Origin: Siphonodentalium dalli
Lineage: Eukaryota; Mollusca; Scaphopoda; Gadilida; Siphonodentaliidae
Length of the DNA: 64,000 nucleotides
NCBI GenBank assembly: GCA_032622095.1
Contig: CP136064.1
Coordinates: 213,234,205 to 213,298,204 of the forward strand
Reading direction: 5' to 3'
Part shown: one piece after another, positions 20,824 to 32,393 of the stretch
Numbering within the stretch: position 1 is the stretch's first letter
Layout of the letters: each line of letters opens with the position of its first letter
Program-made: the position numbers and the translations under genes
Notes under the pieces: model-generated
Seen by the model: only the letters and a program-made list of their open reading frames with translations
Database searches by the model: none
Told to the model about the DNA's origin: nothing

Positions 20824-23580
20824 CAGACCTGTTAACCTAGAAAATTTTGATCAGGGAGATATGGGTTCTGTATCAGGGAGATTGTGGGTCCTATCAGGGA
20901 GATTTTTTTTTCAGATGTAAAATGAAAAGAAGAAGCTTTAATTCATCAATTTATTCAATAAAAACATGTTTATATATATTACATAAAATAAAGATTTAAA
21001 CAAACAATACATTTAGCACATTTTAATCATACAGGCTCGGCATTCACTTATTTATGTTCTTTTATATATGACAGTGTTGCACCCTTTGCCAATTTACTCA
21101 TGTCTTCAGAAATGTTCAATTGGAAACAATCCCCATTTTGATTCAACTTCGTGGCTATCAGGGCACAAGTGGTTATCATTTTTTAAGTCTGCCCTGCAAC
21201 TCTGTTGAATCTTTCTCACAATTGAAAATATTCGTTCGGAGTCTGCGTTGCTGTTAGGCACAGTTAATAAACATTTGATTATTTCGCCTAATTTCTTGAA
21301 TCTGAACACTCCAGTTGAAGTTTTGAGATTCATAATTTTAAACCACCACTCATCCACTCTATCCACCTCTTGATCGAATCGCGGAAGGTCGTCGTCACTG
21401 CAGGTCTGCAAGTCGTCGAACTCGTCTTGTAGTATATCCTTGTTCACTTTGATCTTAAATCGATTGGCCACTTCAGAAACAATGTTTGCATCCAGTGCAT
21501 CACGGACTTCACATCGAGGATTTAATATTGCCATATCGCCAAGAAAACTGTCATCGAACGGGAATTTCTTCAGCATTTTTGTCACAATGGCCTCATAGAA
21601 ATTTCTAATAGTGGAAAAGAAATCATCAAGAATTGCACTGTCGACATTCTCGTCCTCAATTATCCGTCTACAGTTCATTCCTACTGCCAGAATGTCGTCG
21701 TCGTGTTGGTTGTCTCTCAGCGAGAACGGAACTAATGTAAAGTCCTTGTGCTGTTTAATTACTGCAGATTTGACAAATTTGCCCAGAAACTTTCTTAACA
21801 ACCTTTTCATCTCGATCATCATCAATCCTAACATTGTTTCATCACTCTGAAACAATGTGTTGAATTCATTCAGTGGATAAATTATAAATTCCAGGAATGA
21901 AAAATATAATTTCATTCTAATATCCTTGAGTCGCTCAGCAGTTCGCTGCATACGATCCGTGTCCATGTCTAAACTTGCGAAATAGAGTTCAAGCGCCGGC
22001 CACTGTTGAATAACTCTTCTAACACATCGCTCTAAACTCAGCCACCGTGTTGACACATGTTTGAGGATTTTCAGAGGTTCTGTCTCCGTGAAATTTACGA
22101 ATTCCGTGTATGCCTCTCGTCGTTTTGATGACTTGTTGAAATGTCCATAGATATCGGTTATCAACTCTTCAATAGGAACAGGAACCTCTTTCATTGCACG
22201 TTTTAAACACAAGTTGGCAAGGTGGCAAATACATCCAAGGTCAAATACAGATGGTTGAACTTTCTTTATTGTTTTTACCAACCATGGTGCTACAATTGTC
22301 ACTGGTAAAGCTTATGAGATTATTCCATGGTATGTCCAGTCTTTTGAATACTTCATCTATGCTGTTGAATATTGATTCACCTGTGCCTATATTACATATA
22401 GGCATATCCACGAAGCGTGTGACAGACTTCCCCAAAGAATCATCAGCTAAACGCACGAGAATAACAAGCTGTTTATTTGCGCCCTGATCGTTAGACTCGT
22501 CAATCATCAACGAGAACGGTTGATTTTTGCACATTTCCACTACAGGTTCTGTCAGGCAAGGAGCGATCGCACGTTTTGTTATCATCGTTGACTTCATTCG
22601 TCCACAGGCGTACTTTTTGGCGATTAAACTGTCTGGACACATGATGGGAATAAGCTTCGTGAAGTGATCGGCTATCGCGAACGGTAGATTGTGTTCCGCT
22701 ATGAAGTTAGTGAACAAAATCTCTGCCTTCAGTACCTTTTGGTCAAGAGTTGATGTAGTCGTATCTTTCGTGAGGAAACTGGTCATTGCATTCGAAGATT
22801 TAACGACTTTACTGAGCCCCATGTGTTGAGTCGAAGTTCCGTGTCTTGTGATATCATTTTTTCCACCATGCGCTATGTTGAAATGACTGTTGCAAACACT
22901 ACAGTTAGCAAAATATTCTCCGCGATCACTGCGAGTCAACCACGATAAACCAACTGACCACGATTCTCTGTATTTAGAATCATATCTACGCCGTTTTGCA
23001 GGACTTTCAACATCAGATTCACATTTACGCCGTTTTGCAGGACTGTCGGTTTTCATTTTCGAAAGATTTTCTATTTATGACTTAGTTTAACTTTATGCAT
23101 GCATTTATACATTATTCGGAAACAAAGACGAGACTAAATGTCTCCAAAATGCATTACGTAAATGAAATGTGAGAAGCTATCATAAGTTTCTAATTGAGCG
23201 TATATATGACTTCACTCTTTTGCAATCAGCTTAAAACACCGTAAAATAAAGCCCTTTTGTGACACAAGAAGCCATTTCATAACAATATGTTTACTCAATT
23301 GTGTTTGCGTCTAAAGAATTCACCTCTGAACGGTCATTAACTAATCGCCCTGGGTGTGAAACCGACGCGCGACAGCACAGCTAATCGAACACACCCGTAA
23401 TCTCGTCACATCTCGTCAGCTCTCGCGGATAACGTTAAGTTGTACTGTGCAAAGCCGGTGAATTGTTTTGTTTACAATAAATTGCTCAATCCGGGAGATT
23501 TTGATGGGCGTCCGGGAGTGCGGGAGATTGGGCCCAAATCCGGGAGTCTCCCGCAGAATCCGGGAGGGTTAACAGGTCTG
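20824..23580 (-). mobile_element. hAT transposon, 2757 bp, with 8-bp target duplication
   Basis: Perfect 14-bp inverted ends CAGACCTGTTAACC, flanked by GTCGGTAT at 20816-20823 and 23581-23588. Subterminal repeats of ATCAGGGAGAT (left) and CCGGGAG (right). The minus strand carries the transposase described in the next entry. Confidence 0.93.
21106..23056 (-). pseudogene. hAT transposase with BED-type zinc finger, one frameshift
   Basis: Two overlapping frames, 23056-22241 (271 codons) and 22302-21106 (398 codons). The first has a repeated SPAKRR basic motif at residues 6-25, a BED-like finger (CSVCNSHF ... HGTSTQH, about 52-80), SLMIDESND (first catalytic Asp) and FTSDNCSTMVG (second Asp). 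The second has CHLANLCLKRA, HVSTRWLSLERC and the hAT dimerisation segment NSNADSERIFSIVRKIQ with the catalytic Glu. The texts meet at GKNN-KKVQPS in an A-rich run near 22265, so a single indel separates them. Apart from that the protein looks complete. Confidence 0.88.
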
Positions 23581-23722
23581 GTCGGTATTGTTTTAAATGA
23601 AACCGAGTTGTTTTCTCGGTTAACCGCCCATCACTAATTTTACCTGCATTTTACTAAATTGATTTTCCCAGTCAGTTACAAATGTGTACATCGGAATGGT
23701 CTATTAATAATTTGGAGGATGT

Positions 23723-24317
23723 TAGCCCTTCCATGACTGGAGCTTCCTGAAATTTTTCAAAAACCCTGTGCCAATGCATTCTCTTAATATGCGAGTCTCC
23801 CATATGAAGCCTCGCACATATAACAGAATACATTGGCCTAACAATATTTACCTTGCCCTTATAAGCCAGTGCTTCTCTTATGTGTTTGAGGCTCCCTATG
23901 GGGAAACATACATATTAGAGAATGCAATGGCACAAGACCTTTAATGTTGTCATTTGTCTTACATTCTATAACACGTTTTATCAGTTTTTCTCATATTCTT
24001 TAACAGCTTTATAATTTTTATCATTTTATCTTACATTCTTTAACAATTTTATCAATCTTTATTATTTTTTCTTACATTCTTTAACAATTTTTATCATTTT
24101 TTTTTTATCATTATTTCTTACATTCTTTAACAATTTTTTATTATTTTTTTCATTTTTTCATACGTCTTTTAACAATAAAACAAAAGTATAAAATTTGGTA
24201 GGCCAATGCATTCTTTTATATATGCGAGGTGACCTATGGTCGACTCGCATATATAAGAGAATGCATTGGCACAGGGTTTTCACAAAAATTCAGGTAGCTC
24301 CCATCATGAAAGGGTTA
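23723..24317. mobile_element. MITE, CCCTTCCATGACTGGAGC family, expanded
   Basis: Ends TAGCCCTTCCATGACTGGAG and CATCATGAAAGGGTTA, three hairpin cores and an AT-rich expansion (23950-24190) of CTTACATTCTTTAACAATTT units. Confidence 0.75.
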
Positions 24318-24479
24318 AAAGAAAATTTCAATGACGACGGAGGTTTCTCAGAACACGGAATTATTATTTATTTGACCTACGGTCACTAGAAGGAGAACTC
24401 TTTTTGTTGATAAGGCCTCAAAATATGTGCAGGACAGAATGAGGTCCCCACAGGGTGAATTTAGTGATGCTACCACACA

Positions 24480-24741
24480 GCCTTTCATGATGGGAGCTGC
24501 ACTGGTGCAGCATAAATGATCAGTGACAGTGCATTCTCTTATATGTGAGTCTCCCATAGGGAGCCTAGCATATATAAGAGAATGTACTGGCTTACAAGAT
24601 CAAGGTAAATATTGTTAGGCCAAAGTATTCTCTTATACATGCGAAACTTCCTATGGGAGACTAAAATATATATATATAACAGAATGCATTGGCAAAGGGT
24701 TTTCGCAACATTTCAGGAAGCTCCAGTCATGGAAGGGTTAA
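24480..24741. mobile_element. MITE, CCCTTCCATGACTGGAGC family, inverted copy
   Basis: Starts CCTTTCATGATGGGAGCTG and ends CTCCAGTCATGGAAGGGTTA, that is, opposite to the neighbouring copy. Two hairpin cores. It sits 58 bases from the exon 22 donor and interrupts a CAAGCCTTG-family arm at 24437-24479. Confidence 0.8.
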
Positions 24742-24798
24742 GGAGATAATATCAATGATATATACTATAAATAAACTATAACATCATCATCAACTTAC

Positions 24799-24924
24799 TC
24801 TGGCAAGTCTTGTGGTCGTCAAGTAGCTTATATCTGTGCGGACATCTGCAGCCTGTTTTCTTATTGTAGCTAATCAGGCAGAGATGGGAACAGCCTCCAT
24901 TATCCTTCTCACAGGGGTTAGGAG
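24799..24924 (-). CDS. LRP1: LRP1 exon 22: EGF-like module
   Basis: A 126-nt, phase 1-1 exon: [33 protein letters not shown]. Acceptor TTTGCAG, donor GTAAGT. A MITE (24946-25187) begins about 20 bases upstream of the acceptor, so it probably supplies the branch-point region. Confidence 0.93.
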
Positions 24925-24945
24925 CTGCAAAGAAGAATAGCCTGG

Positions 24946-25187
24946 TTAACCCTCTCTATACTAAATGGATTCTCCCATCAATTTTATAGAAGTATAACAC
25001 TGGGTTGGTCTGTTACTCATTTGGAGGGATGTTCTGGTTACAAAACAGAGGTGTAAAGCTAATAAAAGTGCATATGAATTCATATTTTTTGTTTGGTGGA
25101 AAATGGTTGTTTTTTTAAACTTATCATCTTAACATTTCCTAAGGGAACTACTACCTGTCAATGAGTAATTAGTAATGAAAGGGTTAA
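24946..25187. mobile_element. MITE, TTAACCCTCTCTATACTAAATGG family
   Basis: Ends TTAACCCTCTCTATACTAAA and TAATGAAAGGGTTAA; interior AACTTATCATCTTAACATTTCC. It begins about 20 bases upstream of the exon 22 acceptor. Confidence 0.75.
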
Positions 25188-25428
25188 AATTTATCACAAC
25201 CTGTCGTGATACGCTCATTGGTTTATTTCGTCAGTATCCCAAATTTGCACTTTTATTTTTCAAAATGTGTTCAGCGAACATTCCACTGATGATTTGGATT
25301 TTGTCTAACTTTCTACTTTGCATGACACCTGGAGATAAAAACAGTTCGTTTTCAGAGCTAGAAGCTGGTCAACACCAAGCTGTGCTATACTAGTAACTTC
25401 TTCATGACTATTTACACATAAGTCTTAC

Positions 25429-25525
25429 CCATTGGTTGTCTTTTCGAATGGTAGACATGGACATCAAATGGTTGAGTAACAACAGTCTGTATCACCTGAA
25501 CATCAGAACCATTAAACTTGTTCGC
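25429..25525 (-). CDS. LRP1: LRP1 exon 21: end of propeller 3
   Basis: A 97-nt exon, phase 0 in and phase 1 out: [31 protein letters not shown]. The QPFD-x-HVYH-x3-QP sequence is the standard exit of an LRP propeller into its EGF module. Donor GG-GTAAGA. Confidence 0.93.
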
Positions 25526-25614
25526 CTGAAATTATAATAAAAAAACAATATATCTAAGTTTTCTGAAACAAGAGAGAAATACAGGCCCATGTGACTGATC
25601 GTTATTCCAAATGA

Positions 25615-26056
25615 TTCTTGATTCAGTCCAGACCAGAGTATAAGGTGCCTGTCATTTGCAGAATGAGGTCCCAAGAGGGTGAGTTTAGTGACGCTATCCC
25701 ACACAGCTGGCTAGCATCACTAAATTCACCCTCTGGGGACCTCATTCTGCATGGCCTAATCCTCTGTGGGAGACATAGACTCAGATTAGTTACCCAAATG
25801 GTGAATATTGTGATGTTCACCCATTGGGAACCTAAATTATGCAATATGTCATCTGCAAATTTTGGGGATATAGAGAAACTAGACTAAAAAAGAAATGGAA
25901 TCTTAAGTTTCTATAGAAATTTGATAATAAAGAAACTTTCCAGAGAAGATGAGGCTTAAGCAGAATGAGGTCCCCAGAGGGTGAATTTAGTGATGCTAGC
26001 CCACTGTGCGGGATAGTGTCACTAAATTCACCCTCTGGGGACCTCATTCTGCAAAG
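25615..26056. mobile_element. MITE, CAAGCCTTG family, full-length type
   Basis: Two hairpin arms (25661-25748 and 25964-26051) on GAGGGTGAATTTAG / CTAAATTCACCCTC, separated by about 215 bp including TTCACCCATTGGGAACCTAA. Outer TIRs are weak. Confidence 0.75.
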
Positions 26057-26130
26057 CTATATTCAGACATGATTCAGTCTTCCAAATTAAATGGAATTGT
26101 TTTTCTTGATTCTGAGCCGTTCTCAATTCT

Positions 26131-26382
26131 TAACCCTTTCTTTCCGGAATGGATTCTCCTATTCAGTTATAAAGTATACATTGGAATGGTCTATTATTCA
26201 TTTGGAGGGGTGTTCAGAAAATAAAAATCAGGCAAAAGACAGAAAATAAAAGAGCAAAAGGATTCATATTCAGTGGTGGGAAATGTTCAGATAATAAGTT
26301 CAACAAACAACCTATGAACTTATTATCTGAACATTTCCAAAGGGAACTACTCATCAATGAGTATTTAGTATAGAAAAGGTCA
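26131..26382. mobile_element. MITE, TTAACCCTCTCTATACTAAATGG family
   Basis: TAACCCTTTCTTTCCGGAAT left end; internal palindrome AATAAGTTCAACAAAC / ATGAACTTATT around 26297-26325; right end TTTAGTATAGAAAAGGT. Confidence 0.75.
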
Positions 26383-26731
26383 ATTCCACAAACATTTATA
26401 CCAAAATCTGGTTAGAATGCATAATAATTTAGTTATTAATCAAAATTATCAACTCAGTCTCATCATAGTACCCACTCAAATCTACATTGGTCTATCTTAG
26501 CCTTATTAAAACAACTGTGATATGAAGGATTATCTAACATTTCCTATGAAATTCCCTGATAAAATTGGCGAGAACATATTGGCGATAAAAACATCTGTAT
26601 CGTTACTGCAGTTGTGGTACAAGGCTTGCATGACATCATTGACTGGTTAAAAATCATGAATGAATTGACGTCACTTCAATCGCATGAAAAATCAAAACAA
26701 CATTGCAACATTCTTGCAAACTATAAACAAA

Positions 26732-26825
26732 TAGAAGCAAATTTGATTTTTGAGACGTCGGGCCGGGGTTCGTATCCCACCCAATCTCAAAAATTTGCAT
26801 TGTCTCAAAAATCAAATTTGCTTCT
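26732..26825. repeat. Hairpin: 24-bp perfect inverted repeat with GGGGTTCGTATCCC loop
   Basis: Arms 26732-26755 and 26802-26825 are exact complements (AGAAGCAAATTTGATTTTTG...). The 46-base loop contains GGCCGGGGTTCGTATCCCAC, which resembles a tRNA T-arm/B-box, but no tRNA body surrounds it. Confidence 0.75.
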
Positions 26826-27570
26826 AAAAATAGGCGCCTGGTGTGTTGTATAGTCCCAAGCATGTTCTAAGAGCAATGCTCGCCATGTTTCGGAGGCATA
26901 AAATATATAACATTGCTGCTGTGGCGAACCTCATATATACATATAAACAAATACTTCATAGGTTTTAACATTATTTGATTGCCTACCATAATGGGTATTA
27001 TGGTATAACATATCACAAAGTAGCTAATATGTATTTGTTGAGTATTTATTAAAAATATGAAACATGTATGTGTAAAAGATTTTGTCCATTGAATTCAATT
27101 TCCATTAGGCATATTCGCGTAAACGTGCATGTTGGGAGAATTTAGCAGAGAGCTAATCGCGTGACAGATACCTTTGCAGGTTGGGAGTAACTTAAGAAAG
27201 TTAATCATCGGACACAAATTCAACAAATTTTGGCATTTAAGAAACTCCTAAAATGTAATTTGTGTGTTGGGTTCTGTCACACCAATAGTAGATAAACGTG
27301 TTATATACACAATGTGTTTTTAATGATTCATTTATCGCGACTCAGCTAGTTTCCGTTGCCACATAGCGACTCGGCGACCAAGGTCACCTCATCGCTATAT
27401 GGCCATGAAAACTAGCCTTGTCACGATACATCAATCGATATAAACACATATTTATCATGCAAAGGTATTGGCAGATACAAGCTATATTTTCAGAGAGTTT
27501 TCTGGTTTTCATGTCAAATTTGATTTTTGGAAGATACATTTTAGAAGCTCACGGACGACAAGTTACTTAC

Positions 27571-27718
27571 CCGACTCAATGCATTCGACTTCCAGTCAGT
27601 CCAGTACATGTACTGGCCGAAAATTGTCACAGCGAATGGATGCGTCATCAGGGAATGACCTTTAAGAATGAGCTGATGGTCCTGCCCGTTGTAGAGAACA
27701 GTATGAGCCGAGTCAGAT
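27571..27718 (-). CDS. LRP1: LRP1 exon 20: propeller 3 blades
   Basis: A 148-nt exon, phase 2 in and phase 0 out: AHTVLYNGQDHQLILKGH, THPFAVTIFGQYMYWTDW, ending ALSR at GTAAGT. Acceptor CTTGCAG. Confidence 0.93.
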
Positions 27719-27779
27719 CTGCAAGGTCAAGGACAATAAAAAAATAATAACAGAATTAATTATATATCTGATCAATGTA

Positions 27780-28770
27780 TCGGGAAGTGAGTGGTTAATT
27801 CTGATTTCTCTTGGGAATCTTTTATTTACCCAGGTCGACTTCTCTTTGACTCAATTTTTTTTGGGCCAACTTCTCCAGAATGACCCAGGTCATGTATATG
27901 TAAAGGGTGGCTGGACGTGCGTACTTGTGACATCATTCATAATGTACAGTATACCGTGTCAATGAAATTTTCAACTACACTTTTTCGAGAAAAAATCAGT
28001 TGTTGCACAAAAGCATGGAATCAGCAATGGACCAACGCAAAAAAAAGAAGTTTGCCACTTTACAACTTCCTATATGTGATAATGAACAATTGAAGTATTT
28101 ATTAATTTATAAACAGGTATTATAAATAAATAAATTCATATAAGATCAATTTTGTTTGTTAGCTTAATTAATGAAAAAAAGTCAAAACGTCATTTGTGGG
28201 TCAGAATCCAAAGACTGCACATGTCGTCTCCGAACAACTGATTTCGCTTCACTAGACCAGACCTATAAACGCAGACACGCTTCAATTAATATAATATTTG
28301 TATACCATGTCCATGTGAACCCTCAATTCTAGTCATGTTTTCAGTCATAGATTGTGCCTGCATCAGGTGGAATGTACCTCATTACATGTATATACATTAA
28401 AATATGATATGCCTTTATTATGAAAGGCTGATGTCTAAACCATAGGCTAGGTATATAGTTATAGGCATAATTATCGAAGTCTACTCACATCCAAATCAAG
28501 ATAGATTAATCAAGCATTCACATCATTATCAAGCATTATGCCTAAATAGGCATATAGTTTTATGACTATTTACACAATTGTTTGCAATGTCCTTCCCATG
28601 AACATCATGCCGGGGTCATTCTATATATGACTTGCATATTATCATATTAGCTGTGCAGGGCCAACTGATCTGTTGATCTCCTAAAACTATCTTGTTGGAA
28701 ATTTATAATGAATATTAGGTCCAGTGGTATAACAATACAGAGTTCATACATTTTGGTTGTATTCAGAAGA
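27780..28770. other. LRP1 intron, no gene seen
   Basis: AT-rich sequence between exons 19 and 20 with no long frames; no assignable repeat until the MITE at 28774. Confidence 0.6.
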
Positions 28771-28773
28771 GTT

Positions 28774-29025
28774 TAACCCTTCAATGTCTCGAGCTTCCTG
28801 AAATTTTGCGAAAGCCTGTGTCAATGCATTCTCGTTATATATATGCGAGTCTCGCATTATAAGAAAATACATTGGCCTAACAATATTTACCTTGACCTTG
28901 TAAGTCAGTGCATTCTATTTTATGTGCAAGGCTCCCTATGGGAGGCACGCATATATAAAAGAAAAATGCACTGGCGCACGATCTTTAATACTGCACAAGC
29001 GCAGCTCCTATCATGAAAGGGTTAA
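28774..29025. mobile_element. MITE, CCCTTCCATGACTGGAGC family
   Basis: Ends TTAACCCTTCAATGTCTCGA and GCTCCTATCATGAAAGGGTT with two hairpin cores, the first shortened. Confidence 0.75.
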
Positions 29026-29356
29026 TGCATTCACGGGGAAGGGAGTAAAACTAATTGGCAATACAAGGGCACATGTTTGAGCGGGGGTGTTGATCATAAA
29101 TACCGAAAATTTGCTATTCAAACAGTATTTTCCATGTATTTAAAACCATTTTAATGACATTGAATATCTTAGTTTCTAGGAACAATGTAGGTCTTTGATT
29201 TCCCATCTCAACAAAACTGTTTTATACTTGATCTCTAGAACATTGAAGAGTGATTAGGGAGGGAGATATGGCTGGTCACTAGTTTCCGTGCAGAAACCAT
29301 GTAATATAGCAGCAAATGCATAATGACCTCTCGGATTGTGATTTTTAATGACCTAC

Positions 29357-29527
29357 CTTGCATCGATCCAGTAAAGCCTTCTCAAGTCATAGTCGATAGT
29401 CATGCCATTAGGCCAGCCTGCTCCTGGTACAGAGGACATATTAAAGACAGTGTGTCGGCCATCGCCACTCATGGAACATCCTTCTATTCTCGGATTATTC
29501 TTATCCCAGTCTGTCCAGAACAAAGCA
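29357..29527 (-). CDS. LRP1: LRP1 exon 19: propeller 3 blades
   Basis: A 171-nt exon, phase 2 in and out: [46 protein letters not shown]. The first residue is split with exon 18 (GG-T). Donor AAG-GTAGGT. Confidence 0.94.
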
Positions 29528-29970
29528 CTGAAATACATGAAAGATGTGCGGTTTGTCTCATTTTTCTTATGCTAGATACTGAGAATTGTCCTGAACCTGT
29601 TAATAAACCCCATCAGTGTCTTGGCACATGAGTGTTTTAATTAGAGCAGTGAATGCTTACAATAGCCTTGGCATGAGTGACAGCGTGGAAAGATAGAACG
29701 AGAACCGACTCGATCACAAACTGCTTTCATGCTCGAATCCCCAAACAACCAACTCAACAGAGTATGTTTATCAACTAAATATCCTTCTAGTTGTCAAAAG
29801 ATATATACAAAAGAAGGCTAGGAAGCCAATTTATTTTTCAATTGATAGAGAAATAACTGCATTTTCTGGCATGACAAATACTTATTTAAAAAAAAAACTT
29901 CTAGAAATAAAATGAGAAAAAAAAATTGTGGTTGTTTGATATAAAAGAAATAGATACATAGGTTTGGAAT

Positions 29971-30435
29971 CAGGGTTCACACTGTCATAGGTCAAATTTG
30001 CCAATGGCCAATTTTTTTCAAAAGTTTGGCCAAAGATTTTCTTACTCCCAAAATTGGAAATCATATTCAAAAAACCAAATTGATTTTGCAACAGGAGTGA
30101 CATGACAATCAAATTTATAGTATGACCATATGCTAATTGATTAGGTGATCAGCTTAATGGGTAACAAAAGGCACTCATGGCAGTGCACTAATAAACAATT
30201 AATGGGCCACCAAATACAATAAATCAGCAATGAGGATTAACACCAATGAATCCTTTGTTATAATCCTTTGATATAAGGCTGTGAGGTAGATGGTGGGTAG
30301 TGGTATATTGTCAAGTAATAATGGTGGGATTACAGAAGTCTAAACATTATAAAACAAAAGTATGCAATAATTGTGAGACCAGAAAATGATGATTTAATTT
30401 GGCCATGAATTTTTTTTGGCCCAGTGTGAACACTG
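29971..30435. mobile_element. hAT-type MITE, CAGGGTTCACACTG family
   Basis: Ends CAGGGTTCACACTGTC and (complement) CAGTGTTCACACTGGGCC. Flanks TTTGGAAT and CTCGGAAT agree at six of eight bases, consistent with an aged 8-bp duplication. Non-coding. Confidence 0.7.
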
Positions 30436-30579
30436 CTCGGAATGTCAAAGCATATCAAAACTCCATGTCAGTTATACACAACTATCAGAATGGTTAGTAT
30501 TATTAGCCTTCAAAAGATAACGAACAATCACTTATGGATTCAGCTTAAGATCAGCTATAAATTTAGTGGGTATGCTTAC

Positions 30580-30784
30580 CCGTCACGAGGATCTAGAGTG
30601 ATAGCTCTTGGGTTCACCATATGTCCGGCTATCAGAGTGGTTCTGTATGATCCGTCTATCTTCGCAACTTCAATTTGGTCCAAGTTGCTCTCAACCCAAT
30701 ATATGTTTTCACCGATCCAGTCAACAGCTAAGCCCTCAGTCGTAGCTAAGCCGAATTTAATCACAGTCTGCACATTGGTCAAGG
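30580..30784 (-). CDS. LRP1: LRP1 exon 18: propeller 3 blades
   Basis: A 205-nt exon, phase 1 in and phase 2 out: [58 protein letters not shown] is near-identical to vertebrate LRP1 and is the strongest single marker for the family assignment. Donor GTAAGC. Confidence 0.95.
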
Positions 30785-31327
30785 CTGGAGGTGTAGACGA
30801 GATAGATTATTTTGAGTCTAAAACTTCACTATTAAGCATACGTCAAGCGAAATAATTTTAAAGAAAATAAAAAGGAAAATGCGAACAGTACCATTTGGCA
30901 TTTCATTGCAAGTCCTTCTGATGGTGAACATCCATAGAAAATTTTATTAAGATCCTATAACTAATGGCTGAGATATCTATGCAGATGAACAGAAATCCAT
31001 AATTTCCAGGTAAACGAATAAGGATAAGTCTAGAACCAAAAATGTGAACAATGTCTTTGGCCCCTCTGTTGAAAGGGTTCATGATGAATGACTTCCATAC
31101 CAAATTTTGTTCAGTTCTGATAAGCAATGGCTGAAATATCTGGGCAGACGGACAGAAAACCACCATTGAATAGGAATACTTCCGCACTTCTACTATGTTT
31201 TCATCTCTCTATCATCTGCTCATTTTTCTGAACCCCCCTCCAAATGAATAATAGACATTCAAATGTTTACAGTTATAGCTGGGTGGGAGAATGCCTTTAG
31301 GATAGAAAGGGCTATCTGACGACTTAC

Positions 31328-31522
31328 TGTTTGTCATCATGGTCCCCTTATAAATCTTATCATCTACAACATCAGTCCAGAAAACCAGCTGCTTCCGATG
31401 TAAGAAATCCAGAGCAATTAGATTTTTCATTCCGGCTACTAGAGAAACATAGTTTCGGAATTCCAAGTCGACTCGCCTCATCTCATGTCTGTTCGAGAAG
31501 ATTATGTAGGCTGTCTCGTTAT
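31328..31522 (-). CDS. LRP1: LRP1 exon 17: start of propeller 3
   Basis: A 195-nt, phase 1-1 exon: YIIFSNRHEMRRVDLEF, LIALDFLHRKQLVFWTD, VDDKIYKG. The IIFSNRHE-x-RR segment and VxDKIYxG motif closely resemble the opening of LRP1 propeller 3 as I recall it. Acceptor ATTTCAG, donor GTAAGT. Confidence 0.94.
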
Positions 31523-31602
31523 CTGAAATTCAATTTACAATAATAATTAACATAAATATTCAGTGAAATTATGTCAATAGTGGAGCTTGGCAGCTCAATG
31601 AT

Positions 31603-31868
31603 TAACCCTTCCATGACTGGAGCTTCCTGAAATATGCGAAAACCCTGTGCCAATGCATTCTCTTATATATGCGAGTCTCTCATAGGGAGCCTTGCATATA
31701 TATATAAAGAGAATAAATTGGCCTAACAATATTTACCTTGACCTTGAAAGCCAGTGCATTCTCTTATATATGTGAGGCTCTCTATGAGAGACTTGCATAT
31801 ATAAGAGAATGCACGGGCACAGAATCTTTAACTTTGCACCAGTGCAGCTCCCGTCATGAAAAGGTTAA
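31603..31868. mobile_element. MITE, CCCTTCCATGACTGGAGC family
   Basis: Ends TTAACCCTTCCATGACTGGA and CTCCCGTCATGAAAAGGTTA; hairpin cores at about 31649-31725 and 31749-31815. Confidence 0.8.
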
Positions 31869-32001
31869 ACTTCTAACTAAAAATCTGCCCTATTGGGAAA
31901 TTGTAAACCCCTTGTCCTTGTTGGCTCCTGGTACCCCTGGATTTAATCGACCTCTAGTGTTCCAGGTTCTGCTCATCATGCAACTAACTAAATTGTCAGG
32001 C

Positions 32002-32257
32002 CAAGCCTTGAAATAGTGTGTCTGTCATTTGCAGAATGAGGTCCCCAGAGGGGGTGAATTTAGTGATGCTACCCCGCATAGCGGGCTAGCATCACCAAAT
32101 TCACCCTCTGGGGACCTCATTCTGCTTACAAATCAGCAGAATGAGGTTCCCAGAGGGTGAATTTGGTGATGCTAGCCCACTATGCGGGGTAACATAACTA
32201 AATTCACCCTCTGGGGACCTCATTCTGCAAATGACAGGCACACTATTTCAAGGCTTG
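32002..32257. mobile_element. Short MITE, CAAGCCTTG family, with 8-bp target duplication
   Basis: TIR CAAGCCTTGAAATAGTGTG, flanked by TGTCAGGC at 31994-32001 and 32258-32265. Two back-to-back hairpins with a spacer of only about 15 bp. The 8-bp duplication indicates a hAT-type mobiliser. Confidence 0.88.
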
Positions 32258-32393
32258 TGTCAGGCCAAATGACTATTATCATTTCAGATCCACTAAATAG
32301 TCTCAAATTATAATAATAACTTCTGAATCAAATTTATAAATTTATAGGTGTTTCTCCAGCTGCCATCTGTGTTTTATTACCTGAAAATAAACT

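Larger units (their letters stand above)
20266..23636. mobile_element. Older hAT-like element split by a second hAT insertion
   Basis: Ends AAGTGATGGG (20266) and CCCATCACTA (23636), with matching 8-bp flanks ATTTTACC at 20258-20265 and 23637-23644. Subterminal CTCGGTTACGGTTTCGGTTA repeats on the left pair with the CCGAGTTGTTTTCTCGGTTA segment on the right. Its own body is 20266-20823 plus 23589-23636 and is non-coding. Confidence 0.8.

Noticed and set aside
26761-26790. Possible tRNA gene at GGGGTTCGTATCCC
   Set aside because: No acceptor, D or anticodon arms can be folded around it; only a T-arm-like motif in a hairpin loop.
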